Shown: positions 52,001 to 60,494 of the stretch, piece by piece
How the letters are laid out: each line of letters starts with the position of its first letter
Numbering within the stretch: the first letter of the stretch is position 1
Source: Flavobacterium tagetis
GTDB taxonomy: Bacteria; Bacteroidota; Bacteroidia; Flavobacteriales; Flavobacteriaceae
Direction: 5' to 3'
DNA: 64,000 nt
Assembly (NCBI RefSeq): GCF_016735615.1
Contig: NZ_JAERSF010000002.1
Span: forward strand, 868,001-932,000
The notes under the pieces: model-generated
The model's database searches: none
What the model was told of the DNA's origin: nothing
Seen by the model: only the letters and a program-made list of their open reading frames with translations
Position numbers and translations under genes: made by a program

Positions 52001-52636
52001 TACGAAATTCTAGACGGCGTTAAGAAAAGTCCAGGTTTAGAAAATCTACCGGTAATTGTATTTACGGGAAAAAGCCTTTCTATAAAAGAAGAACTGAAAA
52101 TTAAGAAATATGCCGATTCTATTATCGTGAAAACGGCACATTCGTATCAGAGAATGCTCGATGAGGTTTCGCTTTTCCTTCACTTAGTAGAAAATAAGAA
52201 AGAGGGAAATGCAGGAAAAGAAAGCAGTAAAAAACTGAATTCGTTAAACAATATTTTGTTTGAGAAAAAAGTATTAATAGTTGATGATGATGTGCGAAAC
52301 ATCTATTCGCTTTCTAAAGCTTTAGAAGCCTTTAAAATGACTGTAATTACAGCTTTTGATGGAAAAGAAGCGATTAAAATTTTAGATGAAAATCCAGATA
52401 CAGATGTCGTATTGTTAGATATGATGATGCCTAATATGGACGGTTACGAAACAGCAGAAAAAATTAGGAGCAATCCTAAATTTATTAACTTAGCAGTAAT
52501 CGCGGTAACAGCCAAAGCTATGACAGGCGATAGAGAGAAATGTATTAAGGCGGGAGCTTCAGATTATATCACAAAACCGGTCGATGTCGATCAGTTGTTA
52601 TCGCTGCTTCGAGTTTGGTTATACGATAAAATCTAA
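49070..52636 (+). CDS. CHASE3-HAMP-GAF hybrid histidine kinase with three receivers
   Basis: The 1188-residue protein has TM1 (about 10-33), a CHASE3-type sensor (about 35-175; GSSIITEAQTSMRGYLLTGD), TM2 (about 178-200), HAMP (about 205-265), a GAF domain (about 285-420), a long Glu/Gln-rich coiled coil (about 430-520), HisKA with H528 in NMSHELRTPLNS, HATPase_c, then receivers near 795-910, 920-1040 and 1060-1180 with VILIVEDD, VLIIEDNP and VLIVDDD starts. It is a membrane sensor for an unknown signal. It lies upstream of CheY, CheR and CheB genes. Confidence 0.93.
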   Translation: MNGNFKRNLLISSLVSLLVLTISSVASFISIKSLLNSNFWVNHTQDVIYNLNEGSSIITEAQTSMRGYLLTGDEQFVDRFNDAEAKSNTYFDKLDELTSDNPSQKKLLEELRTKRSSFFKYLNNQIVKKRLSKETLIFDLNEGRKMMNEIKSIVRKVENTEQKLLEERNSNSERYGNYSLALIAVAFFIAFLISIVFLIRILKDYNERTLLQLELERKDKETAERLEVISGIATQISKGNYDVQIDDRKADTLGALGASIHNMKDSLKDSFELLSQKEWLQSGVATLNDKMLGEKTIQKLSKDVIEFLCQYTNSSAGVLYVIDGEELTVTGGYSYIPSKNRERIKKGEGLIGQSIVSGKMLELKTLSPDDIQINYALGEIKPTHIVALPLMDFKIEGAVELASIYGFSVLQLEFLNSVANNIGIAIKATQNRKRVMELLEETKSQSEELQIQHSELEAINAELEAQTEKLQASEEELRVQQEELEQTNEELSERSVLLEEKNTEIQKKSEALELTTRYKSEFLANMSHELRTPLNSILLLSRLLSENNNKTMNNEEIEFAKVIQSSGNSLLGLIDEILDLSKIEAGKMDLEFLDVSTKEITDNLYNLFYLVAKEKGINFEIIAKDAPIVIKTDKMRLEQILKNLISNAIKFTEKGIVSLEIKVDTDDDKIICFIVKDTGIGIPLEKQPLIFEAFQQADGSTKRKYGGTGLGLSISRELAKLLRGEIILHSKVNEGSTFTLCLPVLGFAINKVSVNKIPHAEEIEVTTESDQEKPKYISEVIPQEIEDDRDSIVEGDKVILIVEDDINFAKSLLAFTQKKGYKGVVAVRGDYALNFALIYRPIGILLDIELPIKSGWQVLEELKNHSHTKHISVHIMSSHKLKQESLLKGAVDFLDKPVAFDRIPDVFKRIEHIINKESQKVLIIEDNPKHAKALAYFLETYNINSEIKSEVSAGLSALGKQEVDCVILDMGIPDKQAYEILDGVKKSPGLENLPVIVFTGKSLSIKEELKIKKYADSIIVKTAHSYQRMLDEVSLFLHLVENKKEGNAGKESSKKLNSLNNILFEKKVLIVDDDVRNIYSLSKALEAFKMTVITAFDGKEAIKILDENPDTDVVLLDMMMPNMDGYETAEKIRSNPKFINLAVIAVTAKAMTGDREKCIKAGASDYITKPVDVDQLLSLLRVWLYDKI

Positions 52637-52653
52637 TCTTAAAAATACTGTAC

Positions 52654-53019
52654 ATGGAAAAGAAAAAAGTATTGATTGTAGATGACGATTCTAGAAATAT
52701 TTTTGCTTTAGTAAATACCTTAAAAGCAAAATCTTATGAATGTTTGTCTTGTCTAAGTGCCGAAGAAGCCTTAAATATATTAGCAAAAGATAATTCAATA
52801 GATGCCGTTTTGATAGATATGATGATGCCCGAAATGGACGGTTATGAGGCCATTCCGCTTATTAAAACCATTCCGTTGCAAGAGAATACTTTCGTAGTTG
52901 CCGTAACAGCGCAAGCTATGTCAGGAGATAAAGAAAAATGTTTAAAAGCCGGAGCAGATGCATACATCTCCAAACCTGTAGATGTAGATAAATTACTTCA
53001 GATCTTGGGAGAAATTTAA
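52654..53019 (+). CDS. Single-domain response regulator (CheY-like)
   Basis: The 121-residue protein is one receiver domain: acidic cluster VLIVDDDSRNIF, phosphoacceptor Asp in AVLIDMMMPEMDG (about D56) and Lys in AYISKPV. It is closely similar to the third receiver of the preceding hybrid kinase, suggesting it arose by duplication and detachment. It is 17 bp downstream of that gene and 7 bp upstream of cheR, so it is in the operon. Confidence 0.93.
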   Translation: MEKKKVLIVDDDSRNIFALVNTLKAKSYECLSCLSAEEALNILAKDNSIDAVLIDMMMPEMDGYEAIPLIKTIPLQENTFVVAVTAQAMSGDKEKCLKAGADAYISKPVDVDKLLQILGEI

Positions 53020-53026
53020 ATGAATT

Positions 53027-53839
53027 ATGATTGAAGATATTGAACTAGAAACCCTCATAAATGATGTTTACGAATATTACGGTTTTGATTTTGGGAGCTA
53101 TTCCAGAGCATCACTAAAAAGACGTGTAAGTAGGGTATTTACTTTGGATGGATTCAAACATTTTCATGAATTTCTGTCTAAAGTTCGTACCGATCCAGAA
53201 TATTGTAAAAGAATGATTGACGAAATCACGGTAAATGTGACCGAGATGTTTCGTGATCCGTCTTTTTATCTAACGCTTAGAAAAGAAATCCTTCCTTTAC
53301 TAGGAACCAAACCTTTTATCCGAATCTGGCATGCCGGCTGTTCTACGGGAGAAGAAGTATATTCGATGGCCATTATGCTCAAAGAAGAAGGTTTACTTCA
53401 TAAATCATTATTGTATGCAACAGACATCAACGCATCGGTTCTGGAAACAGCCAAAAGTGGTATTTTTCCACTAAGAATGATAAAAGATTATGCCGATAAT
53501 TATCGTGATGCTGGTGGACAGGAAGATTTTTCGGATTATTACATTGCCAATTACGGCTATGCAAAGTTTAATGAAAATCTATCTGAAAAAATGGTTTTCT
53601 CACAGCATAATCTGGTTTCAGACACTTCATTTAATGAGTTTGACCTTATTTTGTGCCGTAACGTTTTAATTTATTTTGATAATAATCTGCAGAAACGAGT
53701 TGTTAATTTATTTGATGACAGTCTCGCCGTTTTGGGCTTTTTGGCACTCGGAACAAAAGAAACGATAAAATATTCTATATCTCAAACCAAATACAAACCA
53801 TTTGCTAAAGAGAAAATATGGAGAAAAATAAAAGAATAA
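53027..53839 (+). CDS. cheR: CheR-family glutamate methyltransferase
   Basis: The 270-residue protein has the CheR N-terminal helical domain (about 1-70; YYGFDFGSYSRASLKRRVS) and the SAM-dependent methyltransferase domain (about 80-265) with motif I IWHAGCSTGEEVYSMAI, an Asp in LYATDINASVLETA and CRNVLIYF. It should methylate glutamates on a signalling protein. No chemoreceptor gene is present, so the target may be the coiled coil of the neighbouring kinase (inference). The next gene overlaps its 3' end by 22 bp. Confidence 0.92.
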   Translation: MIEDIELETLINDVYEYYGFDFGSYSRASLKRRVSRVFTLDGFKHFHEFLSKVRTDPEYCKRMIDEITVNVTEMFRDPSFYLTLRKEILPLLGTKPFIRIWHAGCSTGEEVYSMAIMLKEEGLLHKSLLYATDINASVLETAKSGIFPLRMIKDYADNYRDAGGQEDFSDYYIANYGYAKFNENLSEKMVFSQHNLVSDTSFNEFDLILCRNVLIYFDNNLQKRVVNLFDDSLAVLGFLALGTKETIKYSISQTKYKPFAKEKIWRKIKE

Positions 53840-54417
53840 CAAATTGTAAAGTAGTTATAATAGGCGGTTCGGCAGGAAGTTTACAGGCATTATTACAAAT
53901 TTTGCCTTTTATAGAAAAACCAGTTTCATTTGCTGTTGTGATCGTTGTACACAGAAAAAACTCAGACGAACAGACCTTAGAAGACTTAATCGCTTTAAAA
54001 TCTCAGATAATAGTAAAAGAAGTAGAAGATAAAGTAAAACTTGAAACAGGATTTATTTATATCGCGCCTTCCAATTATCATTTATTATTTGAGAAGAATG
54101 AAACGCTTTCATTAGACACTTCAGAAAAAATAAATTACAGCAGACCGAGCATAGATGTTTCTTTTGAGTCTGCTGCAGAAATATATGGCGAGCATTTGGT
54201 TGGAATTTTGCTTTCTGGCTCCAATTCAGACGGGACAGTTGGGCTTCGTGCAATTCAGACTGCCGGAGGCATTAGTGTAGTGCAAAATCCGCTTTCTGCA
54301 GAAATGCCTTTTATGCCCAATAATGCCATTTTGCATACGGCTCCAGACTTTGTTTTAAGTACCGAAGAAATTCTTGAGTTTATAAAAGGAATTAATCAAG
54401 AACCTGCAGCTGATTGA
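53818..54417 (+). CDS. cheB: CheB methylesterase domain protein (no receiver)
   Basis: The 199-residue protein is only the CheB methylesterase domain. Catalytic Ser is in VIIGGSAGSLQALL (about residue 18), the His in VVIVVHRKNS and the Asp in LLSGSNSDGTVGL (about residue 140). The N-terminal receiver of chemotaxis CheB is missing, so its activity is not phosphorylation-controlled in the same way. It overlaps cheR by 22 bp and is co-translated. The pair could reversibly methylate a kinase. Confidence 0.9.
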   Translation: MEKNKRITNCKVVIIGGSAGSLQALLQILPFIEKPVSFAVVIVVHRKNSDEQTLEDLIALKSQIIVKEVEDKVKLETGFIYIAPSNYHLLFEKNETLSLDTSEKINYSRPSIDVSFESAAEIYGEHLVGILLSGSNSDGTVGLRAIQTAGGISVVQNPLSAEMPFMPNNAILHTAPDFVLSTEEILEFIKGINQEPAAD

Positions 54418-54625
54418 AATGTCATCCCTCTGGGGCTTTCCAAATACAGGTAAAATTATGCTATAAATATTTAGCTTCTCCGAAGCTTTTAGTGAGTGTA
54501 TTTGGTTTGTAATTAAAGTTTTAAGGTTTAGGGTGATTTAGAATAAATCCCAGAGGGACGAAATATTTATAGCAAATAATTAGAAGCACAATCAAAAGCT
54601 CCAGAGGAGCGAAATATATTTTCGG
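54418..54625. repeat. CCTCTGG/CAGAGG palindromic elements (family E)
   Basis: ATCCCTCTGGGGCTTT begins 3-4 bp after the cheB stop codon, and AAATCCCAGAGGGACGAAAT occurs about 110 bp later as its inverse. AAGCTCCAGAGGAGCGAAAT is a further copy at the end (54597-54616). The central part holds a smaller GCTTCTCCGAAGC palindrome (54475-54487). Confidence 0.7.
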
Positions 54626-54639
54626 TTAAAAAAAACATA

Positions 54640-55401
54640 TTATTTCTCATCTTCTGGGAGAACCACTTTATTAAGTTCAGCCTCTTTTTCTGCCCTTTTT
54701 TGTGCCGCTTTACCTTTTCCGATAGGTATTCCTGCCGTAACATATAAAGATCTGTTGTATTGGTTGTTTGGACCGTCACCTTTCATTACAGTAACGAGAC
54801 CATAATAATACTGAACGGTAATATTTAAACCATGACCAACATTCATATGATAGCCGGCACCAAATGCTAGTCCGGCATCTATAACATGAATTTGGTCTCT
54901 AATGTTTTTCTTGTAAACCACATCGTCTTTGTTGATTTCGTTTTTAAACTCATCAAACGCTTTGGCAAGCAGACCAAATTGAGGTCCGCCCTTTAAATAG
55001 ATATTATTTTTGAATTGGTATTTAATTAATATCGGAACGTTAAAATAGCGAATTTCACGATTTACACTTCCGCCAGCAAAAGTATTATCCAAGTTTTCAT
55101 CGTTTAAAGAATACACAGGTATATCCTTGGCTCCCATAGGCGATTTTACAATTACGCCAGTATTGATCATCCAAGCAGGATTTTTTCTAGACCTTAAATC
55201 GAAATAAAAACCAAGATTAAAACCTGGATTTAAAGCAGAAGATCCCATATTTGAAATGGTAGAAAAATTAGCACCGCCTTCCAAACCAAATTCCAAAAAC
55301 TCCGAATTGAGTTTGTCTCCAAATATTAAGGAAATTAAAACTTGGGATTGGGCTGAACTAATACAAGAGAAAGTAAAAACGATTAGTAAAATCTTTTTCA
55401 T
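54640..55401 (-). CDS. Outer-membrane beta-barrel (PorT/porin-like) protein
   Basis: The 253-residue protein has a signal peptide (1-19, ending SAQS) followed by alternating strands typical of a small outer-membrane barrel: FGLEGGANFSTISNM, NLGFYFDLRSRKNP, IKYQFKNNIYLKGGPQFGLL, AFGAGYHMNVGHGLNITVQY. The C-terminal extension (KGKAAQKRAEKEAELNKVVLPEDEK) is charged and likely periplasmic. It is 12 bp downstream of another barrel gene on the same strand and cotranscribed with it. The function is unknown. Confidence 0.8.
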   Translation of the reverse strand: MKKILLIVFTFSCISSAQSQVLISLIFGDKLNSEFLEFGLEGGANFSTISNMGSSALNPGFNLGFYFDLRSRKNPAWMINTGVIVKSPMGAKDIPVYSLNDENLDNTFAGGSVNREIRYFNVPILIKYQFKNNIYLKGGPQFGLLAKAFDEFKNEINKDDVVYKKNIRDQIHVIDAGLAFGAGYHMNVGHGLNITVQYYYGLVTVMKGDGPNNQYNRSLYVTAGIPIGKGKAAQKRAEKEAELNKVVLPEDEK

Positions 55402-55413
55402 AAAAATGGATAA

Positions 55414-56535
55414 TTACAGTCCAAAACGGTATTGTAAACTTCCTAATACTTGAGTACGACTTCCTAAGAAACCGCATTCGGCACGAAACATAATATGTTT
55501 ACTGAATTGATATTGAGACCCGATGATAAAGTTCCACATATCTTTAGGTCTTTTTTGAAGCGAATATTGAACAGATGAGTCTCCTACAGTACTTAAAGCT
55601 CCATCAAGAGTTGCCAAGAAAGTTCCCGCTCTATCTAAAGCACGATCAGCAGTGTTATGTTTGGCAATATTTACAGGATTTTTTTGTTCAGCAGGTGTTA
55701 AACCGTCCCACCAGGCATCTACTTTTGTCTGGTTTTCTGATACTTTTTGAAGACCACTATCTACTTTAGCTTGTGCAGTAGATATGTCAATAAAATCAGA
55801 TAATGGCAAATCTCCATTAGTGTCTCCAGAAATATGAACTCTAAAAGCTCCAACCCAAACCGCTATATTTGTATCCGGTTTATTAAATTTAAATGTTTTT
55901 CCTAATCTCGGACCAAAAATATAGGAAAAAGCAGGTTTATCCAGCGAACTAATATCAGTCCAAGCCATGTTCATATCCAGAGCGAGCCAGCCACCTCCAA
56001 TACCAATCGTTGGCGTCATACCTATACCAAATGTAGTAGCATCAAAATTGGCTTTGGTGCTAAAATTTGCAATTTCAGACCAATTGCTATCCGCGTCTGG
56101 TACCCAAATACCAGCATTAATTTTAGTTGCCGTTTTGGCTTTTCCAAAAATTCCATAAATATTTAAAAAAGGAAGCAGCCATATGTCAGGTCTTATAGTA
56201 AGCGCGCCAGCTTCAACGGTTGATTTATCAAATCGTACAATTTCATCTAAGTTATATTGAGGCCCATGGTTAAAGCCAATATTTAAATCATTAATAACAA
56301 TTTCAGATTCCTGCCAAAAATAATTAACAGAAACTCCTGCAGAATAAGGAAGTTTATATCCTTTTTGAGCTACTTTTTCTCCCCAAATAGGAAGTGCGTA
56401 AGGATATTTTTCTGTTTTAAGGCTATCTTTTAACGTTTGGTTTTTTTCTCCTACAATTTTATCGGTATAAACCTGTCCGAAAATTTGCATGCTGAAAAAT
56501 AATAAAGAGGCTGATATTAGTGTATTACATTTCAT
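55414..56535 (-). CDS. Outer-membrane beta-barrel hypothetical protein
   Basis: The 373-residue protein has a signal peptide (1-21, ending IFGQ) and strands ending in aromatic residues, finishing in GSLQYRFGL, a typical outer-membrane C-terminus. A helical insert (about 225-310; AQAKVDSGLQKVSENQTKVD, TPAEQKNPVN) interrupts the barrel. No family name was recognised. It is the first gene of a two-gene operon with the next barrel gene. Confidence 0.72.
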   Translation of the reverse strand: MKCNTLISASLLFFSMQIFGQVYTDKIVGEKNQTLKDSLKTEKYPYALPIWGEKVAQKGYKLPYSAGVSVNYFWQESEIVINDLNIGFNHGPQYNLDEIVRFDKSTVEAGALTIRPDIWLLPFLNIYGIFGKAKTATKINAGIWVPDADSNWSEIANFSTKANFDATTFGIGMTPTIGIGGGWLALDMNMAWTDISSLDKPAFSYIFGPRLGKTFKFNKPDTNIAVWVGAFRVHISGDTNGDLPLSDFIDISTAQAKVDSGLQKVSENQTKVDAWWDGLTPAEQKNPVNIAKHNTADRALDRAGTFLATLDGALSTVGDSSVQYSLQKRPKDMWNFIIGSQYQFSKHIMFRAECGFLGSRTQVLGSLQYRFGL

Positions 56536-56722
56536 TGATTAGAATATTTAAAATTAATTAATAGACTGCGAAAAATAAATTGTACTAATGTTTGTTATGG
56601 GAATCTTTTATCTGTATGCTAAATAGGTTTTCTTGTAAATTAAAGATTAAGGCTTAAGAATGTGTTAATTAGTGTTAAAGTTAACGAAATTTTCTTACCT
56701 CCGACAAAAATTAAATGAGAAA

Positions 56723-56812
56723 ATGATAAATGCTTTAAAAATAATTTTAGTGCTATTTTTCAGTATTTTTCTTTTAGGAATTGCTATCATCAATTACCAA
56801 TTAAAAAAATAG
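56723..56812 (+). CDS. Putative 29-residue membrane peptide
   Basis: ATG at 56723 opens a 29-codon frame encoding an N-terminal MINALK, a continuous hydrophobic stretch (about residues 7-23) and a QLKK tail: a single-span miniprotein. It lies just upstream of the metal-efflux genes and could be part of their transcript. Only its composition and position support it; no homologue is known to me. Confidence 0.4.
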   Translation: MINALKIILVLFFSIFLLGIAIINYQLKK

Positions 56813-56828
56813 TTGTATTTTTACAGCT

Positions 56829-57152
56829 GTGAAATGGATAACAATCATATTATCAATTTACCTGTTGGCATTGTCTAATATGCCATGCGCAGATATGGAA
56901 GTAAACAGTGCTATGCATAAAACAGCTCAGTTTGCCTCAGAAGACAATCATTCCCATGATAAAACAAATGATTTATGTTCTCCCTTTTGTGCCTGCAATT
57001 GTTGCGGTGCACAGGTTTTAAGTTACCATTCTGCTGTAAGTTTTGAGTTTCCTAAAACTTACAATCAAATTTCAATTGCTTTACCAAGTTATAATTCTGT
57101 TTTTATTTCCAATTTCTACGGAAGTATTTGGCAGCCCCCTCAGATAGCATAA
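56829..57152 (+). CDS. DUF6660-type small secreted Cys/His-rich protein
   Basis: The 107-residue protein starts at a GTG and has a signal sequence (about 1-20, ending NMPCAD), then NHSHDKTNDLCSPFCACNCC with several Cys and His residues, compatible with metal binding. Similar DUF6660 proteins occur upstream of CzcA/CusA-type pumps in Bacteroidetes. It is 108 bp upstream of the RND gene and probably cotranscribed. A periplasmic metal-handling role is suggested by composition and context. Confidence 0.75.
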   Translation: MKWITIILSIYLLALSNMPCADMEVNSAMHKTAQFASEDNHSHDKTNDLCSPFCACNCCGAQVLSYHSAVSFEFPKTYNQISIALPSYNSVFISNFYGSIWQPPQIA

Positions 57153-57260
57153 TGATTGTGCCTGTTCGATAAAGATCGAAAACGGGCGAGAGAGTTGTGG
57201 ACTTTCCACATGTTTACAGGCAATTTACTTGTCTAATTTCTCACGTCATTATATATCCAA

Positions 57261-60200
57261 ATGTTAGATAAAATCATTCAGTTTAGTATACGAAACAAAT
57301 TCGTGATACTATTATTTACCCTTGCGCTTATAGCGTGGGGAAGCTATTCGCTTAAAAAATTACCGCTCGATGCGTTACCAGATGTAACCAACAATCAAGT
57401 TCAAATTATTACAACGGCGCCAACATTGGCTAGTCAGGAAGTTGAACAATTAATAACTTATCCATTAGAAAGAGCAGTAAAAACAGTTCCAGACGTGATA
57501 GAGCTCCGCAGTATTTCCCGTTTCGGATTATCAGTTGTAACTGTTGTTTTTGAAGAAGATGTTGATATTTATTGGGCTCGAGAGCAAATATTTCAACGCT
57601 TAAAAGAAGCCGAAGAAAATATTCCAGATTATGTAAATTCTCCAGAATTAGCACCAATTTCTACGGGACTGGGAGAAATTTACCAATATGATGTTTACGC
57701 CAAGAAAGGTTATGAAAACAAGTACAGCGCTATAGAATTGCGTACGATTCAAGATTGGATTATCATTCCGCAACTGCAAGGAATTAAAGGTGTTGCAGAA
57801 GTAAGTACTTGGGGAGGAAAACTCAAACAGTTCGAAATAGCTGTAAATCCAAATATGCTTAATAGTCTTGGTGTTACGATTACCGAAATTTTTGATGCTT
57901 TAGAAAAAAACAATCAAAACACGGGAGGAGCTTATATTGAAAAAGATCAATATACTTATTTTATTCGTGGAGTAGGAATGGCAAAAGGGATAAAAGACCT
58001 TGAAAATGTAGTGGTGAAAAACAGAAACGGTTCGCCAGTTTTGGTTCGCAATGTAGCGCAGGTGCGCGAGGGTGTTGCTTTACGTTACGGAGCATCAACA
58101 AAAGACGGAAAAGGAGAAATTGTTTCGGGAATGGTGCTGATGCTCAAAGGAGAAAACTCCAGTGCAGTCGTTAATCGTGTGCACGAAAAAATGGAGCAGA
58201 TAAACAAAAGCCTTCCAGAAGGAGTTGTTGCAGAAGCTTTTATTGATAGAGGAAAACTCGTTGACAATTCTATTAGAACTATTACAAAGAACTTATTAGA
58301 AGGAGCGTTAATCGTAATTTTTGTTCTGATATTGTTTTTAGGAAATCTCCGTGCAGGATTGATTGTCGCTTCTGTTATTCCGCTGGCAATGCTGTTTGCC
58401 GTTATTTTAATGAATGCCTTTGGCGTAAGCGGAAACTTAATGAGTCTCGGTGCCATAGATTTCGGAATTATTGTCGACGGTGCCGTAATTATTGTGGAAG
58501 CCACGATGCACCATCTCCAGAAATTCAAAAATAAAAAAGAATTGACACAGGAAGAAATGGACGATGAGGTTTACAATTCGGCTTCAAAAATTAGAAATAG
58601 TGCTGCTTTTGGTGAAATTATAATTCTGATTGTGTATTTGCCAATTCTGGCTTTGATTGGAACCGAAGGAAAAATGTTCAAACCAATGGCCATGACAGTT
58701 GGTTTTGCAATTATAGGGGCATTTATTCTTTCGTTGACTTATATTCCCATGATGAGTGCTTTGTTTCTTTCGAAAAAAACAGAGCATAAAGAAAATTTCA
58801 GTGACCGTATGATTGCGTGGTTAGAAAGCCGTTATACGCCATTATTGAAAAAAGCGCTAGAATTTAAAAAAGTAGTGCTTTCTGTTGCTGTCGGACTATT
58901 TGCTTTTGCTTTTATTGTTTTTCAAAATATGGGAGGCGAATTTATTCCAACAATCGAAGAAGGCGATTTGGCGATTAATGCAACCATTATGACAGGAAGT
59001 TCGCTTACGCAGATGGTTGAAACTACTACAAAGTACGAACAGATTCTAAAAGCAAAATTCCCTGAAATTAAAACCATTGTAACCAAAATTGGAAGCGGTG
59101 AAATCCCAACCGATCCGATGCCTATTGAAAGTGGGGATTTGATTATTGTTTTAAAAGACAAAAAAGAGTGGAGAGGCAAATATCGTAATTGGGAAGAACT
59201 GGCCAATGCCATGAAAGAAGAAATGGAAATTATTCCGGGAGCGAATATCGAAATCTCTCAGCCGATTCAGATGCGTTTTAACGAATTAATGACGGGAAGC
59301 CGATCTGATATTGCCATCAAGATTTTTGGTGACGATTTGGAGATTCTAGATGCAAAAGCCACAGAATTGATTTCGAAAATAAAAGGAATCGAAGGAATCG
59401 GCGATTTAAAAGCCGATAAAGTAACAGGATTACCGCAAATTACCATCAAATACGATTACGATAAAATTGCCCTTTACGGATTGAATATTTCTGATATCAA
59501 TCAAATTATCCGTTCGTCTTTTGCGGGAGAAGTGGCTGGAAAGATTTATGACGAAAGCAAAAGATTTGATGTTGTGGTGAGAATGGACGAAAACAATCGC
59601 GGTGATATTACTGATGTGAGTAATTTGTTTATTCCGCTTCCAAGCGGACAGCAGGTACCGCTTTCTCAGGTGGCTTCTGTTGAATACGAACAAGGCCCTG
59701 TACAAGTCATCCGCGAAGACGGAAAACGAAGAATTACCGTTGGATTAAACGTTCGCGGAAGAGATATTAAAAGTGTCGTAGAAGAAATTCAAGCAAAATT
59801 GGATAAAAGCTTTAGACTTCCTGCGGGTTATTATGTGACTTACGGCGGACAATTTGAAAATCTGATTGAAGCATCGAAAAGGCTTTCTGTAGCACTTCCA
59901 ATTGCTTTGGGGCTTATTTTGGTTTTGCTATATTTTACTTTTAAAAGTGCCAAACAAGCATTGCTGATTTTTAGTGCAATTCCGTTATCGGCTATTGGAG
60001 GTGTTTTTGCGCTTTCGCTGAGAGGAATGCCATTTAGTATTTCTGCCGGAATTGGTTTTATCGCTTTATTCGGAATTGCGGTTCTAAACGGAATCGTACT
60101 GATTTCGTATTTCAATCAATTAAAAACAGAAGGCATTTCAGACCCGTTTCAGAGAATCCTTATCGGAACAAAAACACGTTTGCGTCCTGTTTTAATGACC

Positions 60201-60380
60201 GCAGCCGTAGCTTCATTAGGATTTCTGCCAATGGCATTGTCCACAAGCGGAGGTGCAGAAGTACAGAAACCTTTAGCAACGGTAGTAATCGGCGGATTAA
60301 TCTCTGCAACTTTGTTAACCTTAATCGTTTTACCGATTTTGTATTTATTGCTGGAGAGATTTAACCGCAAAGAGCGCTAA
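57261..60380 (+). CDS. czcA: CzcA-type heavy-metal RND efflux pump
   Basis: The 1039-residue protein has the HME-RND layout: TM1 (about 12-30), two large periplasmic loops, and 12 spans. The TM4 motif has D400, D406 and E413 (GAIDFGIIVDGAVIIVE), spaced exactly as in CzcA, favouring divalent cations (Zn, Co, Cd) over the Cu/Ag type. It moves metal from the periplasm to the outside with the following adaptor and TolC-like proteins. The final residues NRKER and the stop codon are contributed by the family A repeat at 60362. Confidence 0.93.
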   Translation: MLDKIIQFSIRNKFVILLFTLALIAWGSYSLKKLPLDALPDVTNNQVQIITTAPTLASQEVEQLITYPLERAVKTVPDVIELRSISRFGLSVVTVVFEEDVDIYWAREQIFQRLKEAEENIPDYVNSPELAPISTGLGEIYQYDVYAKKGYENKYSAIELRTIQDWIIIPQLQGIKGVAEVSTWGGKLKQFEIAVNPNMLNSLGVTITEIFDALEKNNQNTGGAYIEKDQYTYFIRGVGMAKGIKDLENVVVKNRNGSPVLVRNVAQVREGVALRYGASTKDGKGEIVSGMVLMLKGENSSAVVNRVHEKMEQINKSLPEGVVAEAFIDRGKLVDNSIRTITKNLLEGALIVIFVLILFLGNLRAGLIVASVIPLAMLFAVILMNAFGVSGNLMSLGAIDFGIIVDGAVIIVEATMHHLQKFKNKKELTQEEMDDEVYNSASKIRNSAAFGEIIILIVYLPILALIGTEGKMFKPMAMTVGFAIIGAFILSLTYIPMMSALFLSKKTEHKENFSDRMIAWLESRYTPLLKKALEFKKVVLSVAVGLFAFAFIVFQNMGGEFIPTIEEGDLAINATIMTGSSLTQMVETTTKYEQILKAKFPEIKTIVTKIGSGEIPTDPMPIESGDLIIVLKDKKEWRGKYRNWEELANAMKEEMEIIPGANIEISQPIQMRFNELMTGSRSDIAIKIFGDDLEILDAKATELISKIKGIEGIGDLKADKVTGLPQITIKYDYDKIALYGLNISDINQIIRSSFAGEVAGKIYDESKRFDVVVRMDENNRGDITDVSNLFIPLPSGQQVPLSQVASVEYEQGPVQVIREDGKRRITVGLNVRGRDIKSVVEEIQAKLDKSFRLPAGYYVTYGGQFENLIEASKRLSVALPIALGLILVLLYFTFKSAKQALLIFSAIPLSAIGGVFALSLRGMPFSISAGIGFIALFGIAVLNGIVLISYFNQLKTEGISDPFQRILIGTKTRLRPVLMTAAVASLGFLPMALSTSGGAEVQKPLATVVIGGLISATLLTLIVLPILYLLLERFNRKER

Positions 60381-60494
60381 GATTTACGCAAAGCACACAA
60401 AGAAAAAAATTAAAAGAAAATGAAAAAGTTACTATATAATCTAAGAAAAATAACCTTTGCGAACTTCGCGCTTCCTTTGCGAACTTTGCGGTTA
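60362..60494. repeat. CGCAAAG-word palindrome (family A, copy 4) joining czcA and the TolC gene
   Basis: The left arm TAACCGCAAAGAGCGCTAAG onward starts inside czcA and encodes its last five residues and stop codon. The right arm (60451-60494, ending CTTTGCGGTTA) lies inside the TolC gene and encodes residues 11-25 of its signal peptide. The TolC start codon (60420) sits in the loop between the arms. Confidence 0.85.
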
